Source: Micromussa lordhowensis
Lineage: Eukaryota; Cnidaria; Anthozoa; Scleractinia; Lobophylliidae
Reading direction: 5' to 3'
Length of the DNA: 64,000 nt
Assembly: GCA_964020085.1 (NCBI GenBank)
Contig: OZ026602.1
Span: forward strand, 28,013,977-28,077,976
Every line of letters begins with the position of its first letter. The stretch's first letter is position 1. The notes below the pieces were generated by a model. That model was not told where the DNA came from. It saw only the letters and a list, made by a program, of their open reading frames with translations, and made no database searches. Of the stretch, positions 23,660-35,560 are shown one piece after another. A program made the translations under genes and the position numbers.

Positions 23660-26289
23660 ACTAAAAAAATTACTGGGTTTAGTTGTCTTTCTTTTTTTAA
23701 CGATTTAACGCTGTGTTTTCCCCGGAGTTCTTTCAAAGAGTGCATACCATAGGACAACTTTACAACAGTATCGTAATCGGTAATCGTTTCGATCAACTTT
23801 TTGGAAGATGACTTTAGAAAATGTCGACACCGTTTGGTTAAAAACGGGGCTAAAGAGATGATATTTGCCAAAGCAATTCCTTGGGGACTCAGTTACAGGT
23901 CGGGAGCCCTATTCTAAAGGTAAGGACACGTATTCGCAACCCGGAAATACATTGGAAAGTCTAATACCTTATGAGCAATGACAGAAATGTTGTTTTCCCA
24001 ACCTACATAGAGGGAACCTGGATCTAGGTGACCCTCGTAATAGTACGTAAATATGAGTTATTCTTTTCCCTTTATGCACTAGATGGTTTTAATAACTTTA
24101 TCAACCGACAAGACCGGAGGGCAATGTGGTGTAATAGACAAAGTGAGACAGACAATTGGTTGGCCTGATAAGGTAGGGTCAAATTATCTCTTTAAAATGA
24201 ATGAGATAGATTTTGTATGAAATTTAAATCAGTAGCAACATTCTCAAAGTTAACTTCCAAACCTAACCTTTTGGCACCGTAGTGATAAACCAAAGCGAGA
24301 CAACAGTCTGCTTTTCTCGAAATGTAGTTGACAGTTCATGGTGTTTTCCAAACACAATATAACAATTACTTACAAGGAACTTTGTGGTTGTGTCCTTTTC
24401 CTTTCTCAATTTAAAATTTACAAATTGAAATTTACTATAATGTAAAGGGAAAGGGTAGATTTGAAAATCTTACCCCTGCTGTGACATTACATTAGCATGA
24501 AGAAATGAGGAATGTTTTTGCAGAATGTTTTCAGCAGTACAAAAATCTATACCTATGACAAGATCTGGGTGGGTAGAAGCACTGTGACATCGCAGTATGT
24601 TAAGCAACAAAACTAGACTATTTCTGCCCTCAGGCAGCAAACCCGCACAGAAAAAGCAAGAAACACGCAATTGAAAAATTACTGCCTTCCTAACTACAAC
24701 GTCATTATAATATGTCACCCAATTTTCAATGTTAATAGATTGTGTTTCATATATTGTTTTATGTCTACTGCATGTGACAGGTTCAGACTAGCAATTTTGT
24801 ACTGTTGCAGCACTGATGTAACTGGGAATCAATCCTTTTTTGTCAGGCTTTGCTCGCACGCCTCCCTAATGTGAACTAAAAGCAATTTACTTACGCTGAT
24901 TTTACCCTGGTAACTGAACTTGTTCATTGACTGTAAACGCGACTTATCTAAACAAACAAATGCAAGTCTGGTCCAACATACTCTTCTATTTCATTTTTAC
25001 TATATGGGAAGATGGTGCTATGTAACCGACCTCTAAATTCTCATGTAGCAAGCTTTTTCCTGCCTATGAATCCTGACATTTTGCAACGAAAACTATTTTA
25101 AACTGGCATATGGATTTTTAGTGTATACAACACAAGTGAATCCATATTTTCTTGCTTTCACTTATTGCCTAACTCAGGGGGTGCTTGGCCAAGTGTACTG
25201 TTCACCTGCGAGCAGCAGAACAAAATTAACATGGCTTTTGTCATTATATTGCTCCAATTAAATTTAATCCTTGGGCCAATAATTATTCAGATTATGTGGT
25301 ATATACTAAGACAATGATTCAAAAAAGAGTCAGAGAAAAGTGGCCACACTTTACCTCCACTTCGGTAAACAATTGTCAAATATATCAGGCAAAGTCAGTA
25401 AAATATCATTACTGTTGTCTAATAATAATTTCACACAAATAGAAATGTACGCAATGTCTCTAGAACTGGTAGTTTAGCCATGTCAATGCCACATGCTGGT
25501 TAAGTTTTCCTCAGTAATTGTTTTGCTTCAATAAACAATATTAATCTGTTCGACAGTAGCAAAAAACAATGTCTGTCCTTATTTGATTTCTTTTGTTGCA
25601 GTGTAGATTACAAGACAAAATGGCAAAATTAGGACTGTGTAAATCGATCTATTCCGTCAAAACAATGGTCAAACAATGTCTCAGTTGTATATGCATTTCA
25701 CACAGGCTTGCAGTCATCATGGCACTAGTTTACTTCTGTACTTCGTATAGGGGAAACCAAAACTCTTCATAGTTGTTGTGCTTTGTATACTGTGCATGAA
25801 AAGCCCCAAATTGATGTAGAATGAACTAAATTTTCAGACGCATGGAGAGCAAAGGGGGTAAAAAGTTTTTTTATTTTTAGGGGGGGGGGGAGTTTTGCTA
25901 CAGTTATCTTCACTTTTGAGTACAAAAACGGCTAGATTTTTTTTCTTTGTGCGCTTTTGACAAATGCATGCTGGTGATTTGCTGACCTTACAAATGATAA
26001 TCAATCCTTGAATAAACATTGATCTTAGCTAGTTATAATTATTACTTATTAATTAGGTTTTGATGTTTTTTGTTTTTCATTTTGGGTTTTTCTTTTCTAC
26101 AGCCGCTATCCACTTCTGGTCACCCCAGAAAACAAGGCTAAGTGGGCGAAGGGCTCCCGAAAAATAATTGTAGAGCACTGCCTTGCATATCATGGGAGTA
26201 ATCAAAGATTGGTTGACAAGAAAGGGCCAAAGTACGTAAGAGAAAATGAGAATATATTTGCAAAGCAGGTTGATAGACAATCAGTCAAT
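23660..26289. other. Intergenic, no supported gene
   Basis: A minus-strand open frame at 23660-23871 flanking the transposon, rich in Lys and Ser, is not recognisable. The rest is AT-rich with short frames only. A run of G at 25880-25890 is simple sequence. Confidence 0.4.
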
Positions 26290-28012
26290 AAAACCTTAAC
26301 GTAAATATTTTATTTCTTTTCCACTTATCAAAAATGGCTGGCCTTATTTTTGAAAACACGCAATCACACATTCAGGCAATGTGATAGTGTACTTACAATG
26401 GTGTACTCAATTGAAATCGTAAATTTTGAACATTCAAATCAAGCATTAATTAGCAACATGAAATATGGCCTGGGAGGTACAATTGTTGCATATCATTAAA
26501 TTTCTAGTGAGCAATACATTTCCAGAATCGGTCGCACAATGTAAAATAACTAGAAAATATCCATACTCTACCCACAGAATGGATTGGAATTTTCTTAGGG
26601 GAGGGAGGTTCTCTCTTAATTGGTACCATATTTCCATTTAGGTGATGGAGGTTCTTGGAATAAAAATTAACTTCATGGGGGAGGCTTGGATATTTTCTAG
26701 ATAAATGAAGTTTGAAATGTGTATGTTCAAAAACTGAAGCAAGGTCCCTGAGAAATAAAACTTCTTAGTTAACACCTGTAGATAGATCAAAATGCCTCAT
26801 GGTAACACTTACTTTTCTATTCCCGTACCTTTGCATTCTACAATGCTGAATTGGACTGAATTGGCTTGAAAGCTCTACACACCTACAAGTTGCATTCTGC
26901 CATTTGAGTGGGAATAGTTTTCACAACACTATGAAAACAAAAGAAAAGTAAAGGTGACAAAAAAGCTCTCCAAAAGTTCGAGGGAGTAATCAAAGTGTGT
27001 TTGACTAGAAAGGGCCAAATGATATAAGAGAAAATGGGAATCTAATTGCGAAGCAGGTCGATAGCCAATCAGTAAAGAAAACGTTAACTAAACTATTTTA
27101 ATTCTTTGCCACTAATCTAAAAATATTTATTCCGTCAATTTTTGTAAACACGCCATCACACATTCAGGCAAGGTTACAGTGTACTTACAATGGTGTACTC
27201 CATTGAAATCGTAAATTTTGAACATTCAAATCAAGCATTAATTAGCAACATGAAAAATGTCCTGGGAGGCACAATTGTTGCATATCATTAAATTTCTGGT
27301 GAGCAATACATTCCCAGATGCTGTCGCACAATTTAAAACAACTAGAAAAATATCCATACTCTCCCCACAGAAGGGATTGGAATTTTCTTAGGGGAGGGAG
27401 GTTCTCTCTTAATTGGTACCATATTTCCATTTAGGTGGTGGAGGTAGGCTTGCATATTTTCTAGAATTACACAATGGCATAACTGAAGTTTGAAATGTGT
27501 ATGTTCAAAAAATGAAGCAAGGTCCCTGACAAATAAAACTTCTTAGTTAAAACCTGTAGATAGATCAAAATGCCCCATGGTAACACTTACTTTTATATTC
27601 CCTTACCTTTGCATTCTACAATGCTGAATTGGACTGAATTGGCTTGAAAGCTCTCCAGACCTACAACCTGCATTCTGCCTTTAGTGGGAATAGTTTGTAC
27701 AACACTATGAAAACAAAAGAAAAGGAAAGGTCACCAAAAAGCTCTTCAAAGGTTCTAGGGAGTAATCAAAGTGTGTCTGACTTGAAAGGGCCACATGATA
27801 TAAGAGAAAATGGGAATCTAATTGCAAAGCAGGTCGTTAGCAAATCAGTCAAGAAAACGTTAACTAACCTATTTTATTTCGTTGCCACTAATTGAAAAAT
27901 ATCTATTCCGTCAATTTTTGTAAACACGCCATCACACATTCAGGCAATGTAATAGTGTACTCATAATAGTGTACTCCATTGAAATAAGAAATTTTGAGCA
28001 TTCAAATCAAGC
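26290..28012. repeat. ~0.78-0.80 kb tandem duplication, two copies plus a partial third
   Basis: Copies are about 26290-27080 and 27085-27880, with a third start at about 27880-28012. Shared blocks include CATCACACATTCAGGCAA, TACAATGGTGTACTC, TTGAACATTCAAATCAAGCA, the purine-rich TTCTTAGGGGAGGGAGGTTC and GGTACCATATTTCCATTT. The corresponding frames at 26446 and 27242 are offset by 796 bp. Identity looks around 90 percent by eye, so the duplication is fairly recent. No recognisable protein is encoded. Confidence 0.85.
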
Positions 28013-29500
28013 ACTAGCCAAATGACTTATTTACTGGGAGGCTCAATTAACCCAGTCACTACTTGTTAATAATTCAAGAAATGAAACAACACGATAGGAA
28101 TAGAAAATTTCTCTTGGAATAAATACACTGACTATTCCTTCAATACGCTATCGCCTCTTAGGCTAGATTCTTAGTGTTCGGACGAATTTCAGAAATTAAT
28201 GAGATCCTCACTGCCTGTGCGTTTATTGAAGCGGTTTTTGTAATAATAAATCCGAATGAGGTTTGAATTCTTCTCTCTGTTATAGCGAGACGCAGCAACA
28301 TTTCGTAATAACAGTGTGGCTTGCGGCCTGCAATTAGGACAGGTTCGCGATGGTTAGTTTTCTCTCCATGCTAGAACGAATGTCCAAAGTAGGCAAGTAG
28401 GATTTCCGATCTAAAACGATTGTAAAGGAGTAATATTTCAGAGTCGCAGCAGAATGTCGACAATGAAAGTAGTTACTTATCTTTTTCCCTAACTGATCGC
28501 GAATCTGCCTTGTCCTCATTGTATTTCTTGAAAGAACCTGTGAGCAGAAATCATGTCTCTTTAGTTGAGATAAGCGCTAGCGCTAGCTAGGTTGAAAGCA
28601 TGCACAACAATACAATCGATGCTTCATCGTTAGCACCCAACAGAGTTTCAACTCGGCTTCAGTAAAAAATCGCTCATAATGTCCTTTCCATTACAGTCAC
28701 CATGAATTCAAGAAATAATCGTCAAAACACATCAAATAACAAATCAGGAAGAACGAGTAATCAGCGAAGATGGGAGCAAAAGTGATATAAGAGTGATATT
28801 TTAACGTTTGGACTAGGATGAAATCAAACTGGATAGGAGCGGCCTTACAAATTCACGAAATTCTTCCTGTCAAATTCTTGCAACGCACTTTACCTGGGAG
28901 CCTTAGAGCGCTATAAAACAAACCACAGATGTAGTGGTCCATAGGGTTGGGGAATGGATTGAAGTACTAATAACAAAAACGCAAACTAATTTAAACAGAA
29001 GGTTCATAATCTATGACAGACGAAGAACTGTTCATGCTGACATTCTTGACACAAACCACGCAGCTTACGACACATAGTAAAATAACTAACTAGCTTGATT
29101 GAGTAAACTGTCTTCACAAAAAGTAAGAGTGAATAAGTTGGAAAGGCAATGTTAAATTAATGTATCTGCGATGTGTGCGCTAAAAATAACAAGTACAGAA
29201 TGGACGCTTCGCGTAGACAATTCTAGGCAACATACAAGGCCAAGCTAATCGATGCTAAAATTACACGCTAACCCCTATGGTTGTGATTTGGACTCAGTGG
29301 TATCAAAACTTACCTGTATGTATTCAATTGAGACCCCAAAAAGGTACAGTTGCTGTGAGTTTACCATTCCGTGGATTTGGTGAAGGCGGCACTGCGATGG
29401 AATGCAAATCACACGACATGTCACATGAGATACTAAATAGCAGGAAACATTTTAAACCGTCACTTACGCAGTCTTACTGAGAAAGTGCTATGTAAACAAC
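28013..29500. other. Intergenic, possible short exon near 28701
   Basis: Mostly AT-rich noncoding sequence. At 28701 an ATG opens a short Asn/Arg-rich frame of about 28 codons ending near 28786. It could be the first exon of the gene whose 3' exons begin at 30012, but there is no phase evidence linking them. Confidence 0.25.
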
Positions 29501-29502
29501 AA

Positions 29503-29559
29503 GTTTACATAGCACCTGACGAGGTCTTCAGACGAAACTAGTTTTGTGGTACTGTAAAT
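29503..29559 (+). ncRNA. Hammerhead ribozyme-like motif, degenerate
   Basis: Core CTGACGA at 29516-29522 and GAAAC at 29534-29538. They flank a short stem of GTCT/AGAC that has one extra G at its base. The outer arms TTTACA...CAC and GTG...TGTAAA are complementary, as in stem I. The cleavage-site side cannot be placed without a mismatch, so this is probably a decayed or variant copy. No coding part of a retroelement is visible next to it. Confidence 0.4.
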
Positions 29560-30011
29560 ATACTTGTGTGTAGAAAGTAAATGCTTATTAGCTTTTTCTT
29601 TTTCAATATGATAAAAAACAAGTTACTAAAGAGGTTATCTTGCCCATTAGCAAGTAAATTTCCGTTTTTTTCTCAGGCTGTCATTAAAGGCTGCTAATTT
29701 TGAAAATTTTTAGCCGCAAGATAGATTGTTTTTAAATTTTATACAATTATTTTTTTTTTAATTTGGTGTAATTAGTAACATTTTAGGAAAGATTGTCTCT
29801 GAAGGATGCTATATGCATTGGAGATGAGTTCCATGGAAATAACAGCAGACAAAAAACTGTAATCTCAGACTATTCACGGTAAAGCCTAGCCATGCAACTG
29901 GTTTCGGAAATAATCAGTAACGTACGATTCTAGGTTGATTAATAACCTTGTGCTTTAAGTTGTAAGGGCCCAATAGGGAGAAGAAAAATAAACTAACTTT
30001 CTGAATTGCAG

Positions 30012-31393
30012 GTTCACGGTAGTCTTAAATGAGAAACTTCGCTTCAAAGCAATTGTGGGAGGAGCCGATGCACTGTAATCTTCAAATTGACGGATTTCTC
30101 GTGGGAAAGATAGGGGTATTTAATCTGCACGCGGCGTTCGGCGCCTCAGTCAAGCTCGGTTATATAGCGGTAAGTTCTTCTGTAGTGTCCTTATTGAGAA
30201 GAATATATCACATCCATTTCGGCTTTTGATTCCTAGTAGCAGTTTGACAATCTCCATTTAAAATTCATATCCTTTATTGTATTCCATGAAGACTCTCTGA
30301 TAAAGCTCCTATTTTTGATTCTGCAGGTTTTGAATGGTGGATTATAAGTAGAAATTGATGCAAATGTAACAAACTGTATTGCTAGTGAACACTGTGCTCT
30401 AATGAACGCAAAGTAGAACTGACGCCAAACCGCATTTCTTTACAGAATTGACGATGAAATGGAAGTGGATTCAGTGTAAGTAGAAATTGATGCAAATGTA
30501 ACAAACTGTATTGCTAGTGATCACTGTGCTCTAATGAACGCAAAATAGAACTTACGCCAAACCGCATTTCTTTACAGAATTGACGATGAAATGGAAGTGG
30601 ATTCAGTGTAAGTAGAAATTGATGCAAATGTAACAAACTGTATTGCTAGTGAACACTGTGCTCTAATGAACGCAAAGTAGAACTGACGCCAAACCGCATT
30701 TCTTTACAGAATTGACGATGAAATGGAAGTGGATTTGTAAGTAGAAATTGATGCAAATGTAACAAACTGTATTGCTAGTGAACACTGTGCTCTAATGAAC
30801 GCAAAGTAGAACTGACGCAAAACGGCATTTCTTTACAGAATTGACGATGAAATGGAAGTGGATTCAGTGTAAGTAGACATTGACGAGGAAATGGAAGTGG
30901 CTTTGTAAGTAGAAATTGATGCAAATGTAACAAACTGTATTGCTAGTGAACACTGTGCTCTAATGAACGCAAAATAGAACTGACGCCAAACCGCATTTCT
31001 TTACAGAATTGACGATGAAATGGAAGTGGATTTGTAAGTAGAAATTGATGCAAATGTAACAAACTGTATTGCTAGTGAACACTGTGCTCTAATGAACGCA
31101 AAGTAGAACTGACGCAAAACGGCATTTCTTTACAGAATTGACGATGAAATGGAAGTGGATTCAGTGTAAGTAGACATTGATGCAAATGTAACAAACTGTA
31201 TTGCTAGTGAGCACTGTGCTCTAATGAACGCAAAATAGAACTGACGCCAAACCGCATTTCTTTACAGAAGTGAAGAGGAAATGGAAGTGGAGTTGTAAGT
31301 AGACATTGATGCAAATATAACAAACTGTATTGCTAAAATGTACACAAAATATAACTAATGCAAAAATTTCTTTTCAGGAAGAACGTGGACTGA
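30012..31393 (+). CDS. 3' part of a gene with tandem microexon array encoding an acidic tail
   Basis: Exons read by splice motif and phase: 30012-30169 (ATG at 30029 in frame, stop codons upstream of it), 30327-30343, 30446-30475, 30578-30607, 30710-30736, 30839-30868, 31007-31033, 31136-31165, 31268-31294 and 31378-31393 ending in TGA. The internal exons are 27 or 30 nt, all start after TTTACAG and end before GTAAGTAG, and all keep the same phase. They add repeats of IDDEMEVDSV or IDDEMEVDL; the last array exon reads SEEEMEVEL. The tail would be strongly acidic, as in histone chaperones or other nuclear proteins, but the 30012 exon matches no family I know. The donor of exon 30327-30343 reads ATAAGT instead of GTAAGT; if unspliced, the frame stops at TAA there. 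Polyadenylation signals (AATAAA) follow near 31420. Confidence 0.6.
30344..31377 (+). repeat. ~130-bp tandem repeat containing one microexon per unit
   Basis: Seven near-identical units of GTAAGTAGAAATTGATGC ... GAACGCAAAGTAGAACTGAC ... TTTCTTTACAG plus the short exon. Unit length is about 129-132 bp, with one shortened unit of ~36 bp at 30869-30904 that lacks the intron body. Copies differ by only a few bases; the last unit (31295-31377) is more diverged. Confidence 0.92.
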
Positions 31394-31502
31394 AGAAAAT
31401 TTAGAAAAAAACGAGAAAAAAAATAAAAGGATTAAATTGCACATGTTTGTATTATCTTGTCATTCATTATTTTAATGGAACGGGCTACTTTTTAATGATG
31501 TA

Positions 31503-31954
31503 ATGCCATCATGAATGGTGCGTGTATGCAAAATATCAAGATAGGTCACCGAGCAAACTTTCGAGCTAAAAACAGCAGATTTTATTTCCGGTTGGCGCGA
31601 TTTTACACAGCATTAACTTCGGGTGTGCTGATTTTAATACTGATTCAGCTGACGCAAAGAACATTAGTTATGGCGTGTGTAGATTGCGTGCGCGCGTGGA
31701 GCTAAAAACCCTCTGGAGCCTCCTTAAGGAGGTTCGAAAGGGTTTTTAGGTGCACGCGCGCGCAATCTAAACACGCCATAACTAAGATGCACGCCTCAGC
31801 TGAATCAGTATTAAAATCAGTACACCGGAAGTTAACGATGCGTAAAATCGCGCGAACCGGAAATAAAACCTGCGGAAAACATTTGTATTTAGCTCGAAAG
31901 TTTGCTCGGTGACCTATCTTGATTTTTTGCATGCACGCGTCATTCACGATGGCA
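31503..31954. mobile_element. Fold-back (long inverted repeat) element, ~450 bp
   Basis: The left arm (31503-31725) and the reverse complement of the right arm (31728-31954) match over almost their whole length. Shared blocks include CAAGATAGGTCACCGAGCAA, ACTTTCGAGCTAAA, TTTTATTTCCGGTT and GATTTTAATACTGATTCAGC. The centre is CTCCTTAAGGAG. The right arm has small insertions. A short related piece (CCCTTTCGAGCCTCCTTAAG) recurs at about 32338-32357. It has no coding capacity and is likely a non-autonomous element. Confidence 0.85.
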
Positions 31955-34159
31955 CTTCAAATATAAAAGTTTCCGGGAAATTTATCTAGTAGAATTTTCT
32001 GCAAGCCATAAAGCGCGTTTTTTTAAGATCTATTAAATTCCACTAGATAAATTTTTTTCATAATGCCTGAAAAGGTAAATAATTTAGGGAGCTTTACAAC
32101 AAAGAAATAAAAACGGTAGGTCACCGAATTAGTTTTTCAGATATTTTACAAAACCTGACATTTAGAGGGCCTTTTTGTGGACCTGGGGTGTTGCCATGGT
32201 AACTGATATGACGTCATAAGCACCTTTAAAATATAGTACAACAATAGAGTTCCAAGGAGACATATAGTTTGTCTACACCAATAAGTATCCTTCTTTATAC
32301 TCTTTCATCGTTTAGCAAACACTAAATCAACAAAAAAACCCTTTCGAGCCTCCTTAAGTTGTAACGTTTTTGCTCGATTTTAAAGAGTATTCGTGAAGGC
32401 TATCTTCGGGGAATTAGCAGATGACTGCAAAGCTCACTTGTTTAGTTAATCTTCACTTTTATTTATAAAACTGGTGTCTTTGGTACAATATTCACGAGAT
32501 ATTCTATTAGTTCACTTGCCACGTTCCTTGGAAGGTTAAACCAGTTCACAAATATAATAACTGAGAAATTGTGAAGTACGCTAATGTAACGTCATGCGCA
32601 GTCCACATAAGGCTCTTTTTGCAAGTGACTGAACACCAAATTACGTAGCATATTGTCTTTCTAATAAAATATAAAACTTTGCCTATTGTTGTAGTAGAAA
32701 AGTTATAAGAAAGTTGTGGCAAAGTTGTGTCTGTCCTCAGGGATTATTCTGTGAAGAACATTACGCTGGGGTTAAATGCGATTAATTAGGCATATACTTG
32801 ATGGTATAATTTTTCTTTCCAACAGAGGGTGATGATGAACAATTGCTGTATATCGCGTGTGCTATATAGTGTTTTGCCCTAATTAGGACTCTCCTAAGCG
32901 TAATTGCTTTAAATTTGAAATTGAGCGTGAAATATACTAAATAAGTACTGGTACTAGTAGTGCATTGATACACGTTTTTCGGATACAACGACGATATATT
33001 TGAAAGAAAAAAACTTATTTCAAACAAATGGTCTCTGTAATTTGCTACCATCGATTTGCTATTAAACAGTTCTAAAGTTTAATTTGGCGATTGCCTTTTA
33101 ATGCCTCTTTATGCAAGGCATTGGAAGAAAAAATAAAGAGCGTGTTTGTGCTGTATTGCGGCTTCTCTATCTTGAACTTTGAAAATACTTTTTGGGACTC
33201 TTCCAGAAAAAAAAAGGTAAAATGTCTCTCGTGAATTGGCCAGCGTCTTGCAAGTAATTGTAGTCTTTTTGAAACTTGGTGTCATTAACACTAATGATAT
33301 GAAAATTGAAGAAAAATATAGGTATATTGTGCTTGATTACACCTGAATAGGAGTGCAATTTGTACAAAAATATACCCAACAAAGTGTTAGGTTGCAGGAA
33401 TATTTGACTTTTCCGGACAATTCAGTACATAGCTTAAAGTCCAGGCCTTGACCAAAAATACACCCAGTTAGAAACTATCTTAACCTAAAAATAAAGTTCG
33501 ACAACCTTTTTTATTCTCGAAAAAATACTTTCTTAAGAATGTTCTTAGCAAACAAGGAATTTGACTTACCTCTTACTTTTTGTACGTTAACGCGCCCATG
33601 TGCGCGCGATAATGAAGCGAAAAACGTGCGCAATGAAATAATAAACAATTGCCGACATGGAATTTCAATTGGGTCTGTAAAGGGTCTGTTCTTACAAGAA
33701 AGAAAAGCGAATTGAATTGAATCAATCGAATTCTAAGTTAAGTTTCAAACTATTGAAATCAGGATATCAAAAAGACAATTAGACCACAAAAATGCTGCAG
33801 TCTGATAGGGATTTGTAGTGCAATTTGCAACTTGAAGGCTACATACTCCAAGCTGGGGAGTTAACAGTTTTAGGACCCCCCCACCCCCCCCCCCCAAAAA
33901 AAAAAAGAAAAAAAAAAGGGAGTTAGTAATTACTACTATACCAAAATTGAATGGAGATACAATGTATTTAAGAGGAGCAGCATCTTGTAAAATGACCTGG
34001 TTACAAATATGTTGCAAATTAAAATTGCAAAAGAAAAAGGAATAGAAACACTGCTTTTAAGGGATAGAAACCCGGCTATGACAGCGAAAGAACTAGAAGA
34101 GATTCAACAAAAAGCATACTTTATTCAAATGTAAGAAATTAACAAAAAGTGTGATATTT
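31955..34159. other. Intergenic, no supported gene
   Basis: AT-rich with homopolymer runs (C-run then A-run at 33878-33916). A segment at about 32190-32220 (GTTGCCATGGTAACTGATATGACGTCATAAGC) contains two short palindromes of the kind seen in dispersed repeats. No exon chain or RNA gene was seen. Confidence 0.4.
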
Positions 34160-34241
34160 AACAATTATTCCACGAGCGCGCATTGGATATGAGGTGATAG
34201 ATAGCCTGCGAGGCGCTTAAGGCCGACTTGGCTATAATCAA

Positions 34242-34273
<32 letters not shown>

Positions 34274-34275
34274 TT
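34160..34275. mobile_element. MITE-like palindromic element, copy 1
   Basis: The ends AACAATTATTCCAC and GTGGAATAATTGTT are inverted copies, with inner arms GGATATGAG/CTCATATCC. A related copy lies at 62235-62340, where the arms GGATATGAAGTGAT/ATCACTTCATATCC are longer. It is non-coding and probably a non-autonomous DNA element. Confidence 0.8.
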
Positions 34276-34819
34276 TTACTAAAATCATAAACAAATATTG
34301 CTAGATCTTTCAGATTTCGCTTTACTACAGCAACTAGAAGGCAATTTAATGGACGCTATTTCTCGGGTATGGTATAATATACCATGGCCGCTAAGCCAAT
34401 CAAAACGCTGGAATTGCATTGTACGATGATCCAGTTTGTAATAAATATATATAAAAAGTATTTTGGCGCTTAAAAGACTGCCTCGAAAAAAAAAGGGGTA
34501 AATACTGACAATTTTTTTAATTAAACTTAGGAGGCGTTTACTTTACAAAGTACGGTAAGTTACAAGAGTGCATGCAGAATAGTAGATATTGCTTGACAAG
34601 CTGAAGATACAGTAAGGTCCTGACTGATGACTGCGTAATCTAAGGCTCCTGACCAATTTTCAGTTTAGGGTACCAAGATGATAATCACAATTGCTCTTCA
34701 ACGAAGATACAGCGCCTGTTGAAAATTATTAAAACAAAATTCAAAATGAAAGGAATACATTTGGGGTTTATGGTTTATTGGGCTGAAGTGGGTTAAGTAG
34801 TGAAGGTAGAGCATGTAGT

Positions 34820-35560
34820 TACGTTGTTGGTGGAGTCGGGTGGAGTCGAGTCGAGTCGAGGTGAGTTGCCTTGTAATGGTACAGTCTAGTTGTGTTGCTG
34901 AAGTCGAGTAGAGTGGAGTCGAGGTGAGTTGAGTTGTAATTGTAGAGTACAGTTATCGTGATGGAGTCGAGTCGAGTCGAGGTGAGTTGCGTTGTAATGG
35001 TACAGTCTAGTTGTGTTGTTTAAGTCGAGTGGAGTCGAGGCGAGGTGAGTTGAGTTGTAATGGTAAAGTATAGTTATCATGATGGAGTCGAGTAGAGTCG
35101 AGGTGAGTTGCGTTGTAATGGTACAGTGTAGTTGTGTTGTTTAAGTCGAGTGGAGTCGAGGCGAGGTGAGTTGAGTTGTAATGGTAGAGTATAGTTGGGA
35201 TGGTGGAGTAGAGTAGACTTGAGGTGAGTTGCGTTGTAATTGTACAGTCTTGTTGTATGGCTGAGGTAGAGTAGAGTGGAGTCGAGGTGCGTTGAGTTGT
35301 AATGGTAGAGTATAGTTTTCATGATGGAGTCGAGTAGACTTGAGGTGAGTTGCGTTGTAGTTCTAGAGTCTAGTTGTGTTGCTGGGGTAGAGTGGAGTCG
35401 AGTTGCGTTGAGTTGTAATGGTAGAGTATAGTTTTCATGGTGGAGTCGAGTAGAATTGAGGTGAGTTGCGTTGTAGTTGTAGAGTCTAGTTGTGTTGCTG
35501 GGGTAGAGTGGAGTCGAGGTGAGCTGGGTCCTAGTGGTAGGGTGTAGTTGTATTGCTCGA
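34820..35560. repeat. GT-rich minisatellite, ~55-60 bp period
   Basis: Tandem units built from GTCGAGTAGAGTCGAGGTGA, GTTGTAATGGTAGAGTATAG and TTGTGTTG blocks, strongly G/T on the plus strand. They decay gradually to about 35900. They open Leu/His/Thr/Ser-rich frames on the minus strand that are not genes. Confidence 0.9.

Noticed and set aside
26446..27430. Paired similar minus-strand frames starting MEIWYQLREN
   Set aside because: The similarity comes from the direct DNA duplication. The frames are short and diverge by indels, with no sign of protein-level constraint.
30344..31377. CRISPR-like regular repeats
   Set aside because: The whole ~130-bp unit is repeated, with no unique spacers, and each unit has splice sites; it is a tandem duplication in a eukaryotic gene.
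34886..35322. Leu/His/Thr-rich minus-strand frames
   Set aside because: Translations of the GT-rich minisatellite.
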